This document shows positions 45,046 to 54,057 of a DNA stretch of 64,000 nt, in pieces. Every line of letters begins with the position of its first letter. The first letter of the stretch is position 1. Below the pieces are notes generated by a model. That model had not been told where the DNA came from. It saw nothing but the letters and a program-made list of their open reading frames with translations, and did not search any database. A program made the translations under genes and the position numbers. Source of the stretch: GCA-2697345 sp002697345 (GTDB taxonomy: Bacteria; Pseudomonadota; Alphaproteobacteria; Rhodobacterales; Rhodobacteraceae); NCBI GenBank assembly GCA_943787605.1, contig CALSNB010000001.1, positions 124,001 to 188,000 of the forward strand, written 5' to 3'.

Positions 45046-45147
45046 ATGCGGAAAGACATAAGATTTTTTTTAAAAGCTGGCCAATGGAAATGTTCCATTC
45101 CAGTGAATGACATTCTTATTGCTTTACCAATTTTAGGTTTAAAATAA
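45046..45147 (+). CDS. 33-codon ORF stitched between desaturase and PhnD-like genes
   Basis: The ATG is 2 bp after the desaturase stop, and the TAA shares its last base with the ATG of the PhnD-like gene (TAATG at 45145-45149). The peptide has a basic start (MRKDIRFFLKAGQWK), one Cys and a hydrophobic C-terminus (DILIALPILGLK). The double fit to its neighbours is why I call it; the sequence itself is unfamiliar. It may be a real small subunit or just a reading bridge that couples translation. An inverted repeat at 45083-45099 falls inside it. Confidence 0.5.
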   Translation: MRKDIRFFLKAGQWKCSIPVNDILIALPILGLK

Positions 45148-45887
45148 TGATTGCTAGCCTTCAAATGTATAAACGTCCCGAACTTATGGAAGCACATGCT
45201 CGCTTTTGGTCACTTATCAATCAAAATTTGATGGAGTTAGGTATTAATGCACCAAGAGAATTAAACCAAGATAAAGAGGTTATGGCGGTTTGGACAGATC
45301 CAGACCTTGTTCTCAGTCAAACTTGTGGAATGCCTTATCGAAAATTTCTACACGAAAAAGTGAATCTCGTGGGTACACCAATCTATGATCTTGGAAACTG
45401 TCTACCAGGTTATTACTATAGTTGTATTGTTGTTAGAAAAAATGAAATTGGTAATGATCTTTCTGATCTGTCTCACAAACAGTTTGCGTTTAACGAAGAA
45501 ATATCACAGTCGGGATATGCTGCACCGTTAGTTCATGCCGCTAAGAAAGGATTGCACCTATTAAATCGGGTAAAGTCTGGGAGTCATCGTGATTCAGCAA
45601 AAATGATAGCTGACGGTAAAGCAGATTTTGGTGCGTTAGACGCCTTATCCTGGAAACTTATTCAGGAGCATGATGCGTTCGCGTCAGAATTGCGAGTTCT
45701 CGAAGTAACAAAGCCAGTTACGCCGGGCCTCCCATATATAACTTCCTTGAAACATGACTCAGAATTAGTTTTTACAGCTATTGAAACAGCAATCTCTAAC
45801 CTATCAAAGTATGACCAAAATGCTTTATGTATTAAAGGGATATTAAAAATACCAGTTTCAGATTATTTAGAAGTGCCAGATTTTTAA
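45147..45887 (+). CDS. PhnD-like solute-binding protein without signal peptide
   Basis: A 246-residue PhnD/phosphonate-binding-protein fold. Features: MYKRPELMEAHARFW at the start, VGTPIYDL, SCIVVRKN, SGYAAPLVHAA, and the DFGALDALSW helix-strand typical of the family. No signal peptide is seen, as in a known cytoplasmic-looking subgroup. No phnC/phnE transporter genes are nearby, so a sensing or enzyme role is possible. It overlaps the upstream 33-codon ORF by one base. Confidence 0.82.
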   Translation: MIASLQMYKRPELMEAHARFWSLINQNLMELGINAPRELNQDKEVMAVWTDPDLVLSQTCGMPYRKFLHEKVNLVGTPIYDLGNCLPGYYYSCIVVRKNEIGNDLSDLSHKQFAFNEEISQSGYAAPLVHAAKKGLHLLNRVKSGSHRDSAKMIADGKADFGALDALSWKLIQEHDAFASELRVLEVTKPVTPGLPYITSLKHDSELVFTAIETAISNLSKYDQNALCIKGILKIPVSDYLEVPDF

Positions 45888-45992
45888 AAACAAAAAATTT
45901 AAGAACTTGATTAAGATTTATGATTAAGGTCATTAATTAATTTGTATGAGAAAAATTTTATAGTAACCTGCGAGGAAGTTTTTGGAAAAATC

Positions 45993-47651
45993 ATGCAAGC
46001 AGATTTTGTAATAGTTGGTGCTGGAAGTGCTGGGTGCGCTATGGCGTTTCGTCTTAGTCAGGCGGGAGCTTCTGTTATCGTTATTGAATATGGAGGTAGT
46101 GACGCAGGGCCATTGATTCAGATGCCAGGGGCGTTAAGTTATCCAATGAATATGGCCCGTTATGACTGGGGATATAGTACTGAACCAGAGCCTCATTTGG
46201 GAGGACGGAAATTGGTTTGCCCTCGCGGGAAAGTTATAGGTGGTTCTTCTAGTATAAATGGAATGGTCTATGTCCGAGGCCATGCCCGAGACTTTGATAC
46301 TTGGTCAGAGTTGGGAGCACGTGGATGGTCTTACGCTGACGTGCTCCCATACTACAAACGTATGGAATCCTGGAATTCTGGGGGTCATGGTGGAGATCCC
46401 GACTGGCGTGGATCAAATGGTCCAATGCATGTCACTCGTGGAAAACGAGATAACCCTCTCGTTAAAGCTTTTGTAGATGCTGGCCGGCAAGCTGGCTACG
46501 AAACTACGGATGATTATAATGGTTTTAAACAAGAGGGTTTTGGTCCGATGGAGCATACAATCTTTAAAGGGCAGCGATGGTCTGCTGCAAATGCTTATCT
46601 TAAACCTGCCTTGAAACGTAAGAACTGTTCTCTATTGAAGGCTTTTGCTCGAAAAATTATTATAAACCAGGGCCGCGCTACAGGTGTGGAAGTAGAACAT
46701 AAAGGAAAAATAATAGTAATTGAAGCTATGCGTGAGGTTATTGTTGCGAGTTCATCTCTTAACTCACCCAAACTTTTAATGTTATCAGGTATTGGGCCTG
46801 CAGACGCATTTGAGAGAGCATGGGATTGAGGTGATCGCCGATCGGCAAGGTGTGGGTCAAAATTTACAAGATCATTTGGAACTTTATATCCAGATGGCAG
46901 CATCTCAGCCAGTTAGTTTATATAAATATTGGAATATTTTTGGAAAAGCGTGGGTGGGTGCTCAATGGCTATTAGCTAGAAATGGACCAGGTGCTTCCAA
47001 TCAGTTTGAAAGTGCGGCGTTTATACGTTCGGATAGGGGAGTAGAGTACCCCGACCTCCAATATCACTTCTTACCTATTGCAGTTAGCTATGATGGGAAA
47101 GTTGCTTCTCAAGGTCATGGATTTCAGGCTCATGTGGGCCCAATGCGCAGTTTGTCTCGTGGCGAAGTAACCTTGAGGTCAAAAGACCCAATGCACCACC
47201 AAAAATTTTATTCAACTATATGTCAAAAGAAAAAGATTGGAACGATTTTAGGAAAGCGATTACGCTTACACGAGAGATTTTTTCACAGCAAGCCTTTAAG
47301 CCTTTTGTGAAAAATGAAATTCAACCCGGTAGTAACATGCAAAGTAACGAAGAACTTGATGTATTTATCAAAGAACATGTCGAGAGTGCTTATCACCCTT
47401 GTGGTACTTGTAAAATGGGAGATGAAAAAGATCCCATGGCGGTAGTGGATCCAACAACACGTGTAATTGGGGTGGAAGCTTTAAGAGTGGCTGACAGTAG
47501 TATCTTCCCACAAATAACAAATGGAAATATAAATGGGCCTTCGATAATGGTAGGCGAGAAAGCAAGCGATCATATCTTAAATAAAAGCCCTTTGCTAAAG
47601 GCGAACATAAGCCCTTGGATCTCTGAAAATTGGAAAACACATCAAAGGTGA
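45993..47651 (+). pseudogene. GMC oxidoreductase (choline dehydrogenase-like) with two frameshifts
   Basis: Three consecutive frames make one ~550-residue GMC flavoenzyme. Frame 1: FVIVGAGSAGCAMAFRL, GGSSSINGMVYVRG and LMLSGIGPAD. Frame 2 starts near ALREHGIEV and covers the substrate domain. Frame 3 holds YHPCGTCKMG and the end ITNGNINGPSIMVGEKA. The first break is repaired by removing one T from TTT at 46809-46811, the second by adding one C to CC at 47199-47200. Start ATG 45993 precedes the FAD motif; the upstream TTG frame is ignored. Substrate could be choline or another alcohol. Confidence 0.88.
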
Positions 47652-47744
47652 TAGGTAAAATAATAAATTTTCTTTGTACTTTACAGTCAATACAATACTT
47701 TAATAGTGATCTCTACTAGGTTGTTTATCGGGAAAGGGTTAAGA

Positions 47745-47879
47745 ATGAGTTTATTAAGTTGGCACAAGAGCGTGACAGAGAAAATAAGGTTATATTTTGG
47801 ATTAAGCCATTATAGTTTGTACTGGTTGGCTTTCATTGAAGGTATAATAGTTACCTATCTTTTTTTATTGTGGTTTTAG
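47745..47879 (+). CDS. Small single-helix membrane protein (44 aa)
   Basis: The ATG at 47745 opens a 44-residue frame with a basic amphipathic start (WHKSVTEKIRLYFGLSHYS) and one hydrophobic helix (WLAFIEGIIVTYLFLLWF). GGAAAGGG lies upstream at a slightly long distance. The composition, with Trp/Tyr at the membrane edge and a sequence like KI..Y.GLSHY, looks like a genuine small membrane protein. It lies between the GMC gene and the convergent ProX-like gene. Confidence 0.5.
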   Translation: MSLLSWHKSVTEKIRLYFGLSHYSLYWLAFIEGIIVTYLFLLWF

Positions 47880-47988
47880 TAGTTTCAAGTGGGATGTGAT
47901 CTAATAAATCTTGTAGACTGAGTTAACGGAAGTCAAAAAACCTCAAAAAGTTATTACCATTATTTCTGTGATTAGGTATAATGATTTT

Positions 47989-48558
47989 TTAACTAGACCC
48001 TAAGTCGACCCAATTTGGAATAACTTTTATTTTTTCAAAAAACTGCTCAAGGCTCTTAATAGACATACCAAGAGTTCGATCGTTAACAAGCGGGTGAGCA
48101 AAAATTTTCTTACATGACTTTAGATTTAAATCCATAAATAAAGTTACACCATTATTAACGCCAGTGATCATTGATAACGGTGTAACAGCACCAGGACGTA
48201 CCCCTAGGTTTTCAAATAATCTTTCCGCGGAACCAAATGAGAGACGACCAGTGCCTAATGTTTCTTTTACTTTTTTTAAATCAATTTCGTGATCTTGCTC
48301 TAGGACTAATAAGATGTTTCTTTTCTTGTGGTCTCTGAGATAAAGATTTTTTATATGCCCCCCGCCTTCAGCAGAGCTTAGGAATTTATTTTGAACGCCT
48401 TTTGATTGGTTAACTGTCATTAATGGTATGTGGCTGGAGAGCTCGTATTCAATTCCCCACTTGTCCAACTGTAAAAGCAATCCATCTGATGAGACTGGAA
48501 GAGTAGACTGGTAACGCAAGGATGCATCTATTTTTATGTTATTGTTCTCATCAATCAT
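47989..48558 (-). CDS. ProX/YbaK-type aminoacyl-tRNA deacylase
   Basis: A 189-residue YbaK/ProX-domain protein. Key features are KNLYLRDHKKRNILLVL with the substrate-binding Lys, LSFGSAERLFENLGVRPGAVTPL and the C-terminal FAHPLVNDRT. Stand-alone ProX proteins clear Ala-tRNAPro made by mistake, a translation quality-control step. Cytoplasmic; monocistronic or linked with the P1 peptidase gene upstream (63-bp gap). Confidence 0.92.
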   Translation of the reverse strand: MIDENNNIKIDASLRYQSTLPVSSDGLLLQLDKWGIEYELSSHIPLMTVNQSKGVQNKFLSSAEGGGHIKNLYLRDHKKRNILLVLEQDHEIDLKKVKETLGTGRLSFGSAERLFENLGVRPGAVTPLSMITGVNNGVTLFMDLNLKSCKKIFAHPLVNDRTLGMSIKSLEQFFEKIKVIPNWVDLGSS

Positions 48559-48621
48559 ATGATAGTTTCCTATAGCGCTGATTATTAAACTTACTATCCA
48601 GCCAAGAAGATATAAAATTAC

Positions 48622-49701
48622 TTACTTAAAAAATATATCTCTTAACTTATTGATATCTATGGCTTTACAAATCTTTCCTTTTGGCTTGAATGTTCTGACG
48701 TCTTCCCCAGCAACTAACGCATTCACAACTGCTTCTTCAACACTCTCCACTGCTGCTAAATACAATGCGTCAATATATTCTGAGTTTAGAAAATTATTTT
48801 CTATTATTATATTATCTTTTTGTGGCATCAATTTTTTATTAGCGACCGAAAAAGCAAGAAAAATATCACCTGAGCTATTTCCTCCTGGTGACCCACCTCT
48901 ACCTACACCTATAGCTGCCCGCTTTGCTACTTGACGAAGGGAAAGGGGAGAAAGAGGTGCATCCGTTGCAATAATAACAATTATTGAGCCTGTTTCTTTT
49001 GCCAATAGTGTTTCGTGGGGAATCAATCTCCCCACAGGCTTTCCTAAAATATTCAACCAAGGACGTATACCGTGATTTGCCTGAACTAACGTCCCAACAG
49101 TATAGGTCTTGCCTTTAATTTCAATTTGTCTAGATGAAGTGCCAGTGCCTCCTTTAAAATCATAACAGATCATTCCGTTGCCACCACCAGTAGAACCCTC
49201 AGCCACAACTCCATTTGAGGCTGAATTTAAAGCTTCGACAGCGTGATCAGAATTAATATGTTGCCCATTTATGTCATTTAGAACTCCATCATATGTTTCT
49301 GCCACAACGGGCATTGCCCATGCATGCTCATTTTTAAAGTACTCTTTATATCGTTGAATCATCCATTTTGTTACTCCGTGATGCACCATACCAACAGAGT
49401 GAGTATTTGTTATACAGACTGGGCCAACAAAATATCCAGCATCATTAATCCAGTGGGTTCCGGTCATTTCACCATTTCCATTTAGTGAGTAGTGACCCGC
49501 CCAAACAGGGCTTGGATTATTTGTATCATTAATAGGAATAATAGCAGTTACTCCTGTGCGAATATATTTTGTTGTATCAGTGAGAGTTTTAAATCCTACA
49601 GTTACGCCAGTCACATCGGTTATAGCATTATATTCACCAGGTTGACCTGGGAATTGAAGGCCTAGGTCACGAGCTCTGAGGACTTTAACAAGTTTATTCA
49701 T
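48622..49701 (-). CDS. P1-family peptidase (DmpA/BapA-like)
   Basis: A 359-residue N-terminal-nucleophile peptidase. It has RARDLGLQFPGQPG near the start, GGGNGMICYDFKGGTGTSSR with the self-cleavage Ser (GTSS), and APLSPLSLRQVAKRAAIG. It is cut into two chains on maturation and releases N-terminal L- or beta-amino acids. No signal peptide, so cytoplasmic. Fits the peptide-use theme of the window. Confidence 0.93.
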   Translation of the reverse strand: MNKLVKVLRARDLGLQFPGQPGEYNAITDVTGVTVGFKTLTDTTKYIRTGVTAIIPINDTNNPSPVWAGHYSLNGNGEMTGTHWINDAGYFVGPVCITNTHSVGMVHHGVTKWMIQRYKEYFKNEHAWAMPVVAETYDGVLNDINGQHINSDHAVEALNSASNGVVAEGSTGGGNGMICYDFKGGTGTSSRQIEIKGKTYTVGTLVQANHGIRPWLNILGKPVGRLIPHETLLAKETGSIIVIIATDAPLSPLSLRQVAKRAAIGVGRGGSPGGNSSGDIFLAFSVANKKLMPQKDNIIIENNFLNSEYIDALYLAAVESVEEAVVNALVAGEDVRTFKPKGKICKAIDINKLRDIFFK

Positions 49702-49887
49702 TAAGAAAGCCTTCCCTGTTTATAGACCTAGATTAGCAAATATACTTAAAATTGTAAGTGTTTGCTGCGAGTTGCAAAATTCCTGCACATTCTTTCACAA
49801 AATTTGCATCAGTAGGCAATCAGTTATGCACCTTATTATATTATTAGTAAGTTTATTACCAAAATAAAACTAAAGGAGTAATTAAAT

Positions 49888-50193
49888 ATGTCTGCGAAAA
49901 ACATACATGTACTACGTAAATACCAAGATGAGCGTCGTGACCTAGTGAATGAGTGGTTGAATAATGTAAGTGATGCTGAACTTAACTGGGTTAAAGATCC
50001 AACCTCTCCTGAAGAGGAACTAAAGTCTGTTCTATCAAAAGACTATACTGCGATTTCGTGTGAACAACTTGGTAACCATATTTGGGAGCATATGGATACT
50101 AAACCGTTTCTTATTGAAGCCTATGAAGATGAACCCGAGTGGTCCTTAATAAGAGAAAAAGTTGTATTAAATGATAGTATATTTGATGATTAA
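49888..50193 (+). CDS. Hypothetical acidic helical protein
   Basis: A 101-residue soluble protein, acidic, and probably all-helical: IHVLRKYQDERRDLVNEWLNN and SVLSKDYTAISCEQLGNHIWEHM. No membrane segment or known motif. AAAGGAG precedes the ATG, so expression is likely. I do not recognise a family; helix content suggests a small binding or adaptor protein. Confidence 0.72.
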   Translation: MSAKNIHVLRKYQDERRDLVNEWLNNVSDAELNWVKDPTSPEEELKSVLSKDYTAISCEQLGNHIWEHMDTKPFLIEAYEDEPEWSLIREKVVLNDSIFDD

Positions 50194-50301
50194 AATTCGG
50201 AATAAAGTTTTAATTATTTTTATAAATAGCTTCTAGCTAAAGTTTGTTTGATTGGTGTGTGAATCACGACCAATTAAATATGCCTTTTAGGGAATTAAAT
50301 T

Positions 50302-50403
50302 ATGTTAAAAGAAATAACCCCAACCTTATTCTTAATAGCTGTAAGCTTAGTAACTTATGGATTTGCAATGTTAATTGAACTTTGTATTTTTGTTAATGGA
50401 TAA
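50302..50403 (+). CDS. 33-aa single-helix membrane peptide
   Basis: The ATG at 50302, preceded by AGGGAA, opens a 33-residue frame with a polar start (MLKEITPT) and one hydrophobic helix (LFLIAVSLVTYGFAMLIEL). Its stop overlaps the start of the next small gene by 8 bases (AATGGATAA). The overlap and matched character of the two peptides suggest a coupled pair. Confidence 0.5.
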   Translation: MLKEITPTLFLIAVSLVTYGFAMLIELCIFVNG

Positions 50404-50539
50404 GCCGTCTAAATATTCCGTTATAATAAATGGGATCGTTGCAGTAGTACTCATTTTAACGGGTGTATTTTGGGTTGAGTTAGCATCTTGGAATAGAGCT
50501 TGTGAATACGATGGAGGGCTTGTGGCCTGTGAAGAGTAG
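50396..50539 (+). CDS. 47-aa membrane protein with CEYDGGLVACEE-type tail
   Basis: The ATG at 50396 lies inside the end of the previous small gene. The 47-residue peptide has a basic start (MDKPSKYS), a membrane helix (VIINGIVAVVLILTGVFWV) and a C-terminal tail with two Cys in ACEYDGG and VACEE, ~9 residues apart, likely outside the membrane. The regular design looks like a real protein. Function unknown. An antisense frame covering it is its shadow. Confidence 0.55.
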   Translation: MDKPSKYSVIINGIVAVVLILTGVFWVELASWNRACEYDGGLVACEE

Positions 50540-50942
50540 TGATTGACTGACCTAGATATTTTACTAAAAATTATCTGCATAAACAGTAATTAAAATTGCT
50601 AATCAGCTCACTTATTCGCGCACACAACTAATGTATAAATATGGTGTGCATGGCGTGGGTAATTTTGACCACCCCATTCACACCATAGTAAGATGTAAAG
50701 ACTTGGATGAGTTCTCTTTTAAGTACCTCCAGCACCTCAGTCTTTCCAAATTTAAACAAATCTAAAATATTAGGACTAGATATACTAACTCATTCTAGTA
50801 AGTGCTATTACTGTGATTGCTCATCTTCATTAGGGAGTGATTGTAATTAAAATGATTGGTAATCTAACAATATTTCTCAAACAAAGAGTAGGGTTAGTTA
50901 GTTATACTTAGGAAACTATTTGTGCTACTTAAGCGAGATATA
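50540..50942. other. Intergenic stretch with a strong stem-loop
   Basis: About 400 bp without a supported gene. Its main content is the 48-nt stem-loop at 50640-50687, listed separately. The rest is AT-rich and shows no other structure that I can see. Confidence 0.5.
50640..50687. repeat. 48-nt imperfect palindrome/stem-loop
   Basis: Arms TATGGTGTG (50640-50648) and CACACCATA (50679-50687) pair exactly. After a C/T mismatch ATGG pairs with CCAT, and after a C/C mismatch GTGG pairs with CCAC, leaving a 10-nt loop (50659-50668). That is 17 of 19 pairs, GC-richer than its surroundings. No T-run follows on the + strand; on the minus strand TTTAT follows. It could be a REP-like element, a small-RNA hairpin or an operator. 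Confidence 0.7.
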
Positions 50943-51023
50943 ATGAAACTTATGTTACTGTTTATTTGTACTCTACTATTAGCTTTCTTTCTTAAGGTAT
51001 GGCATAAAAGAGTATGTTTATGA
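50943..51023 (+). CDS. Candidate 26-aa hydrophobic peptide
   Basis: ATG 50943 to TGA 51021: a Met-Lys start, one hydrophobic segment (LLFICTLLLAFFLKVW) and a basic end. AAGCGAGA lies 3-10 bases upstream, a weak site. Its stop overlaps an ATG at 51020 (ATGA) that would begin the nuclease gene if an A-run at 51050-51054 were one base shorter. That linkage is the main support. Confidence 0.3.
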   Translation: MKLMLLFICTLLLAFFLKVWHKRVCL

Positions 51024-51038
51024 AAAGTGGTATGGTAA

Positions 51039-51845
51039 TTGATAAGTCTAAAAAGAAATACAAAGTATGAATTAACCCCTGCAAAAGGTTTGAGATCTAG
51101 AAATATTTACAACCCCTCTAGTGAGGCAGATTTTAAAATTAGTCGTGGAAAGTTTTCTGACTTTTTGACCTGTCAGAGATGCTTTTATTTAGATCGTGTG
51201 AAAGGAGTTGTTTCGCCTTCCTTACCTGGTTGGTCGTTAAATGCTGCTACAGATGAACTTCTAAAAAAAGAATTTGATATTTGTCGTGAAAAAAGACAAC
51301 CACATCGATTATTCTTGCAATATGATTTAGAGCATATTATCCCGTTTGATCACCCGGATTTAGATAAGTGGCGAGATAGTTTGCGTGCTGGACTGATGTC
51401 ACGGCATAGAGATACCAATATTATTCTTACTGGTGGAGTGGATGATGTTTGGATAAATACTAATACAGAAGAATTAATCGTTGTGGATTACAAATCTCAG
51501 GCTAATAGACGGCCAGTAGAGGTGTGGAGTTATCTTTCTTCTGTTTACCATCAGGGTTATAAAATACAGTTAGATTTTTATGCTTATTTGCTTAAGAAAA
51601 TGAAGTTTAAAGTAGCGAAGACAGGTTATTTTTTAGTCTGTAACGGAAATAAAGAGGCTAATGGGTTTTATGGAAATTTGAAATTTTCAGAGACACTTAT
51701 ACCTTATGACACCAGTACAGATTGGATAGAAAATGAAGTTGATAGAATGTATGATTTAATGAACGATACCGATTTACCAAAACATAACATAAGCTGTGAA
51801 AACTGTGCTTACGCTGCAAGAAGAGCAGAGTTTGAAAACTTATAA
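51039..51845 (+). CDS. PD-(D/E)XK nuclease with Cys clusters (RecB/Cas4-like)
   Basis: A 268-residue RecB-family nuclease domain. Motifs: GGVDD (Asp135), VVDYKS (Asp150, Lys152) and QLDFYAY (Gln177, Tyr181). A CQRC pair (Cys45, Cys48) and a CENC pair (Cys253, Cys256) could bind an iron-sulfur cluster, as in Cas4 and AddB. The open frame begins at TTG 51039 right after a stop and has no ribosome site; removing one A from the run 51050-51054 would join it to ATG 51020 or 51032. No CRISPR genes are nearby; a DNA-repair role is likelier. Confidence 0.82.
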   Translation: MISLKRNTKYELTPAKGLRSRNIYNPSSEADFKISRGKFSDFLTCQRCFYLDRVKGVVSPSLPGWSLNAATDELLKKEFDICREKRQPHRLFLQYDLEHIIPFDHPDLDKWRDSLRAGLMSRHRDTNIILTGGVDDVWINTNTEELIVVDYKSQANRRPVEVWSYLSSVYHQGYKIQLDFYAYLLKKMKFKVAKTGYFLVCNGNKEANGFYGNLKFSETLIPYDTSTDWIENEVDRMYDLMNDTDLPKHNISCENCAYAARRAEFENL

Positions 51846-51959
51846 AATTATATTTTGAATTAATTGGTAGTTCTTAAGATTTTTTGCAAAATTGAGATAT
51901 GGATTAGTTCAACTTCTTGTGAGATAAGGTGCTGAATATAAACTAATAATGAGTATCCT

Positions 51960-53108
51960 ATGAATTCACTAAACGATTTTGGTTTTGGAACCCAGATACG
52001 AAAGTCTCCCTTTTTTGATGCAACAGTACGTTGGGGAGCACGTGATTTTTCTGTTTATAATCACATGTATATTCCTAGAGATTTTGGAGATCCAGAAAAA
52101 AACTTTTGGAACTTGGTAAATAAAGCGATACTTTGCGATGTAGCTGTGGAACGTCAAGTAGAAATTACTGGTCCTGATGCTGCCACATTTGTTCAGCTAC
52201 TTACTCCTCGGAATTTATCTACTCTAGAAGTTGGTCAGTGTAAGTATATTCTAATAACAAATGCTGATGGTGGAATTTTAAACGACCCAGTTTTATTAAA
52301 ACTAGCCGAAAACCATTTTTGGTTGTCTTTAGCAGATAGTGATGTCCTGTTCTGGGCGCAAGGGGTGGCAGTTAACTCTGGCTTAGATGTTAAAATAACT
52401 GAACCTGATGCATCGCCATTACAGTTGCAAGGTCCAGTTTCTGGTCTGATAATGGAAGCACTATTTGGAAAAGAGATTTTAGATTTGCGTTATTATTGGT
52501 TAAAAGACTTTGTCCTTGATGGACATTCCATTAGTGATCTCGCGGACCGGTTGGTCAAGTGAATTGGGGTATGAGATATTCTTGAGAGATCACACCCGCG
52601 GCAATGAACTATGGGAAAAGATAATGAATATTGGTGCTCCTTTTGGCTTACAACCTGGGCATACTTCTTCAATTCGTAGAATTGAAGGAGGATTGTTGTC
52701 TTACCATGCAGATATGGATATTTTTACAAATCCGTATGAGTTAGGTTTAGACCGGCTTGTTGACCTATCAATGGAGGCTGATTTTATAGGTAAGATCTGC
52801 TTTAAAGAAAATTTGGACTGATGGTGTCAGGCGAAAGCAAGTGGGATTGTGCATTGAATGTGATCCACTTCCTGGTCCTAACACTCGTTTTTGGCCGGTT
52901 AATAGAAATGGTCAGATTATAGGTAAAGTAACCTCTGCTGTTTACTCACCTCGTTTGAAAAAAAATATAGCCTTAGCAATGGTTTCATTGAATGATAGTG
53001 AAGATTGGTACAAAAGTTGGAGTTTTGACCTCTTCAGGGGAGGTCCCAGCATCTGTAATAGAAAAGCCTTTCTTTGATCCAAAAAAGAAAATAGTTATCT
53101 CGGCCTGA
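51960..53108 (+). pseudogene. GcvT-family, DmdA-like methyltransferase with three frameshifts
   Basis: Four frames together make one ~380-residue GcvT-fold enzyme. It opens TVRWGARDFSVYNHMYIP and CDVAVERQVEITG, with TPRNLSTLEVGQCKY, SRTGWSSELGYEIFL, RRIEGGLLSY and VYSPRLKKNIALAMV. The wording of several of these matches DmdA, the DMSP demethylase that moves a methyl to tetrahydrofolate, more than glycine-cleavage T-protein. Breaks are near 52520-52526, 52795 and 53001-53002; each is mended by dropping one A. The end, ending KKKIVISA, is at 53108. Identity as true DmdA needs phylogeny. Confidence 0.8.
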
Positions 53109-53232
53109 AATATTTTAATGTAGAAAAATAAAACTTTCTCGGGTTTTTTCCGAAATATATTAACAAGAAAAATATAAAAAGTCTAAGCTGCTAAATAAAC
53201 ATATTATCTTTTGTGAAAAAGGAGTTTGTATC

Positions 53233-54057
53233 CTATTTATCTTTTGAGTGAGAAAAGACACGATGTCCAACAGACTCTAAAGAAGACATTGATGGGTAAT
53301 CCATAATAATTAAGCCTCCATCCACAATCAAGGTTTGACCAGTAATAAACGAAGACTCAGTAGATGCTAGAAATGCCGTCGTATTTGCGATCTCCTCAGG
53401 TGTTCCCATACGATTAAGGAGAGAAGGTGGCATCGCCCAGTCACCGCCTGTTGTAACCCCCTTAGCACGTGCAGTTTGTTCTGGGCTTGTTTCTATCCAA
53501 CCAGGACTTATTGCGTTCACTCGAATTCCATATGGCGCCCCTTCTGCTGCAAATGATCTTGTTATTCCTTCAACCCCTGCTTTTGCAGCCCCATAAAGCC
53601 CCCAGTTTCCATGGAAAGTTGCAGTTGAAGATATATTAATAATAGTAGAATTGGGTTGTTTGCTGAGATGGCTCAATGCGTGCGCACACATAAAGTAAGT
53701 AGAGTCCATATTTGAACCTCGAAAGAGTTCCCACCGTTTTCCTGGTGGATCTGCCGGTACTACACCGCTATTTTGGCTGCCTAGCCCGGCATTATTCACT
53801 AATATATCAATTTGACCAAATTCTTTCATTACATCATTTATCAAATTAATTACTTCTCCTTCTTGAGAAAGATCAGTTTTAAATGATTTTGCTAGAATAT
53901 CTCTTTCATTTAGTTCCTGTACAACTTGATCTGAACGCTCCTGATTTCTTGCAACAACTGCAATTTTTGCACCTTCATCTCCAAATTTGTGAGCTATTCC
54001 TCTACCGATTCCGTAGTTGCCCCCAGTTACTATTGCTACTTTATCTTGAAATCGCAT
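53233..54057 (-). CDS. SDR-family oxidoreductase
   Basis: A 274-residue classical short-chain dehydrogenase/reductase. Rossmann motif GGNYGIGRGIA, NNAG in VNNAGLGSQ, and catalytic Ser/Tyr/Lys in ISSTATFHGNWGLYGAAKAG. PGW-ETSPEQ and IVDGG are typical later motifs. It reduces a ketone or oxidises an alcohol with NAD(P); substrate unknown. It diverges from the glycerate kinase with an AT-rich 330-bp gap. Confidence 0.92.
   Translation of the reverse strand: MRFQDKVAIVTGGNYGIGRGIAHKFGDEGAKIAVVARNQERSDQVVQELNERDILAKSFKTDLSQEGEVINLINDVMKEFGQIDILVNNAGLGSQNSGVVPADPPGKRWELFRGSNMDSTYFMCAHALSHLSKQPNSTIINISSTATFHGNWGLYGAAKAGVEGITRSFAAEGAPYGIRVNAISPGWIETSPEQTARAKGVTTGGDWAMPPSLLNRMGTPEEIANTTAFLASTESSFITGQTLIVDGGLIIMDYPSMSSLESVGHRVFSHSKDK

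Noticed and set aside
45083..45099. Palindrome AATGGAA-ATG-TTCCATT as an operator
   Set aside because: It lies inside the 33-codon ORF of a tightly packed gene unit, so a promoter-linked operator is unlikely.
51039..51845. Cas4 of a CRISPR system
   Set aside because: No repeats or cas genes in the window and the Cys layout differs from Cas4.
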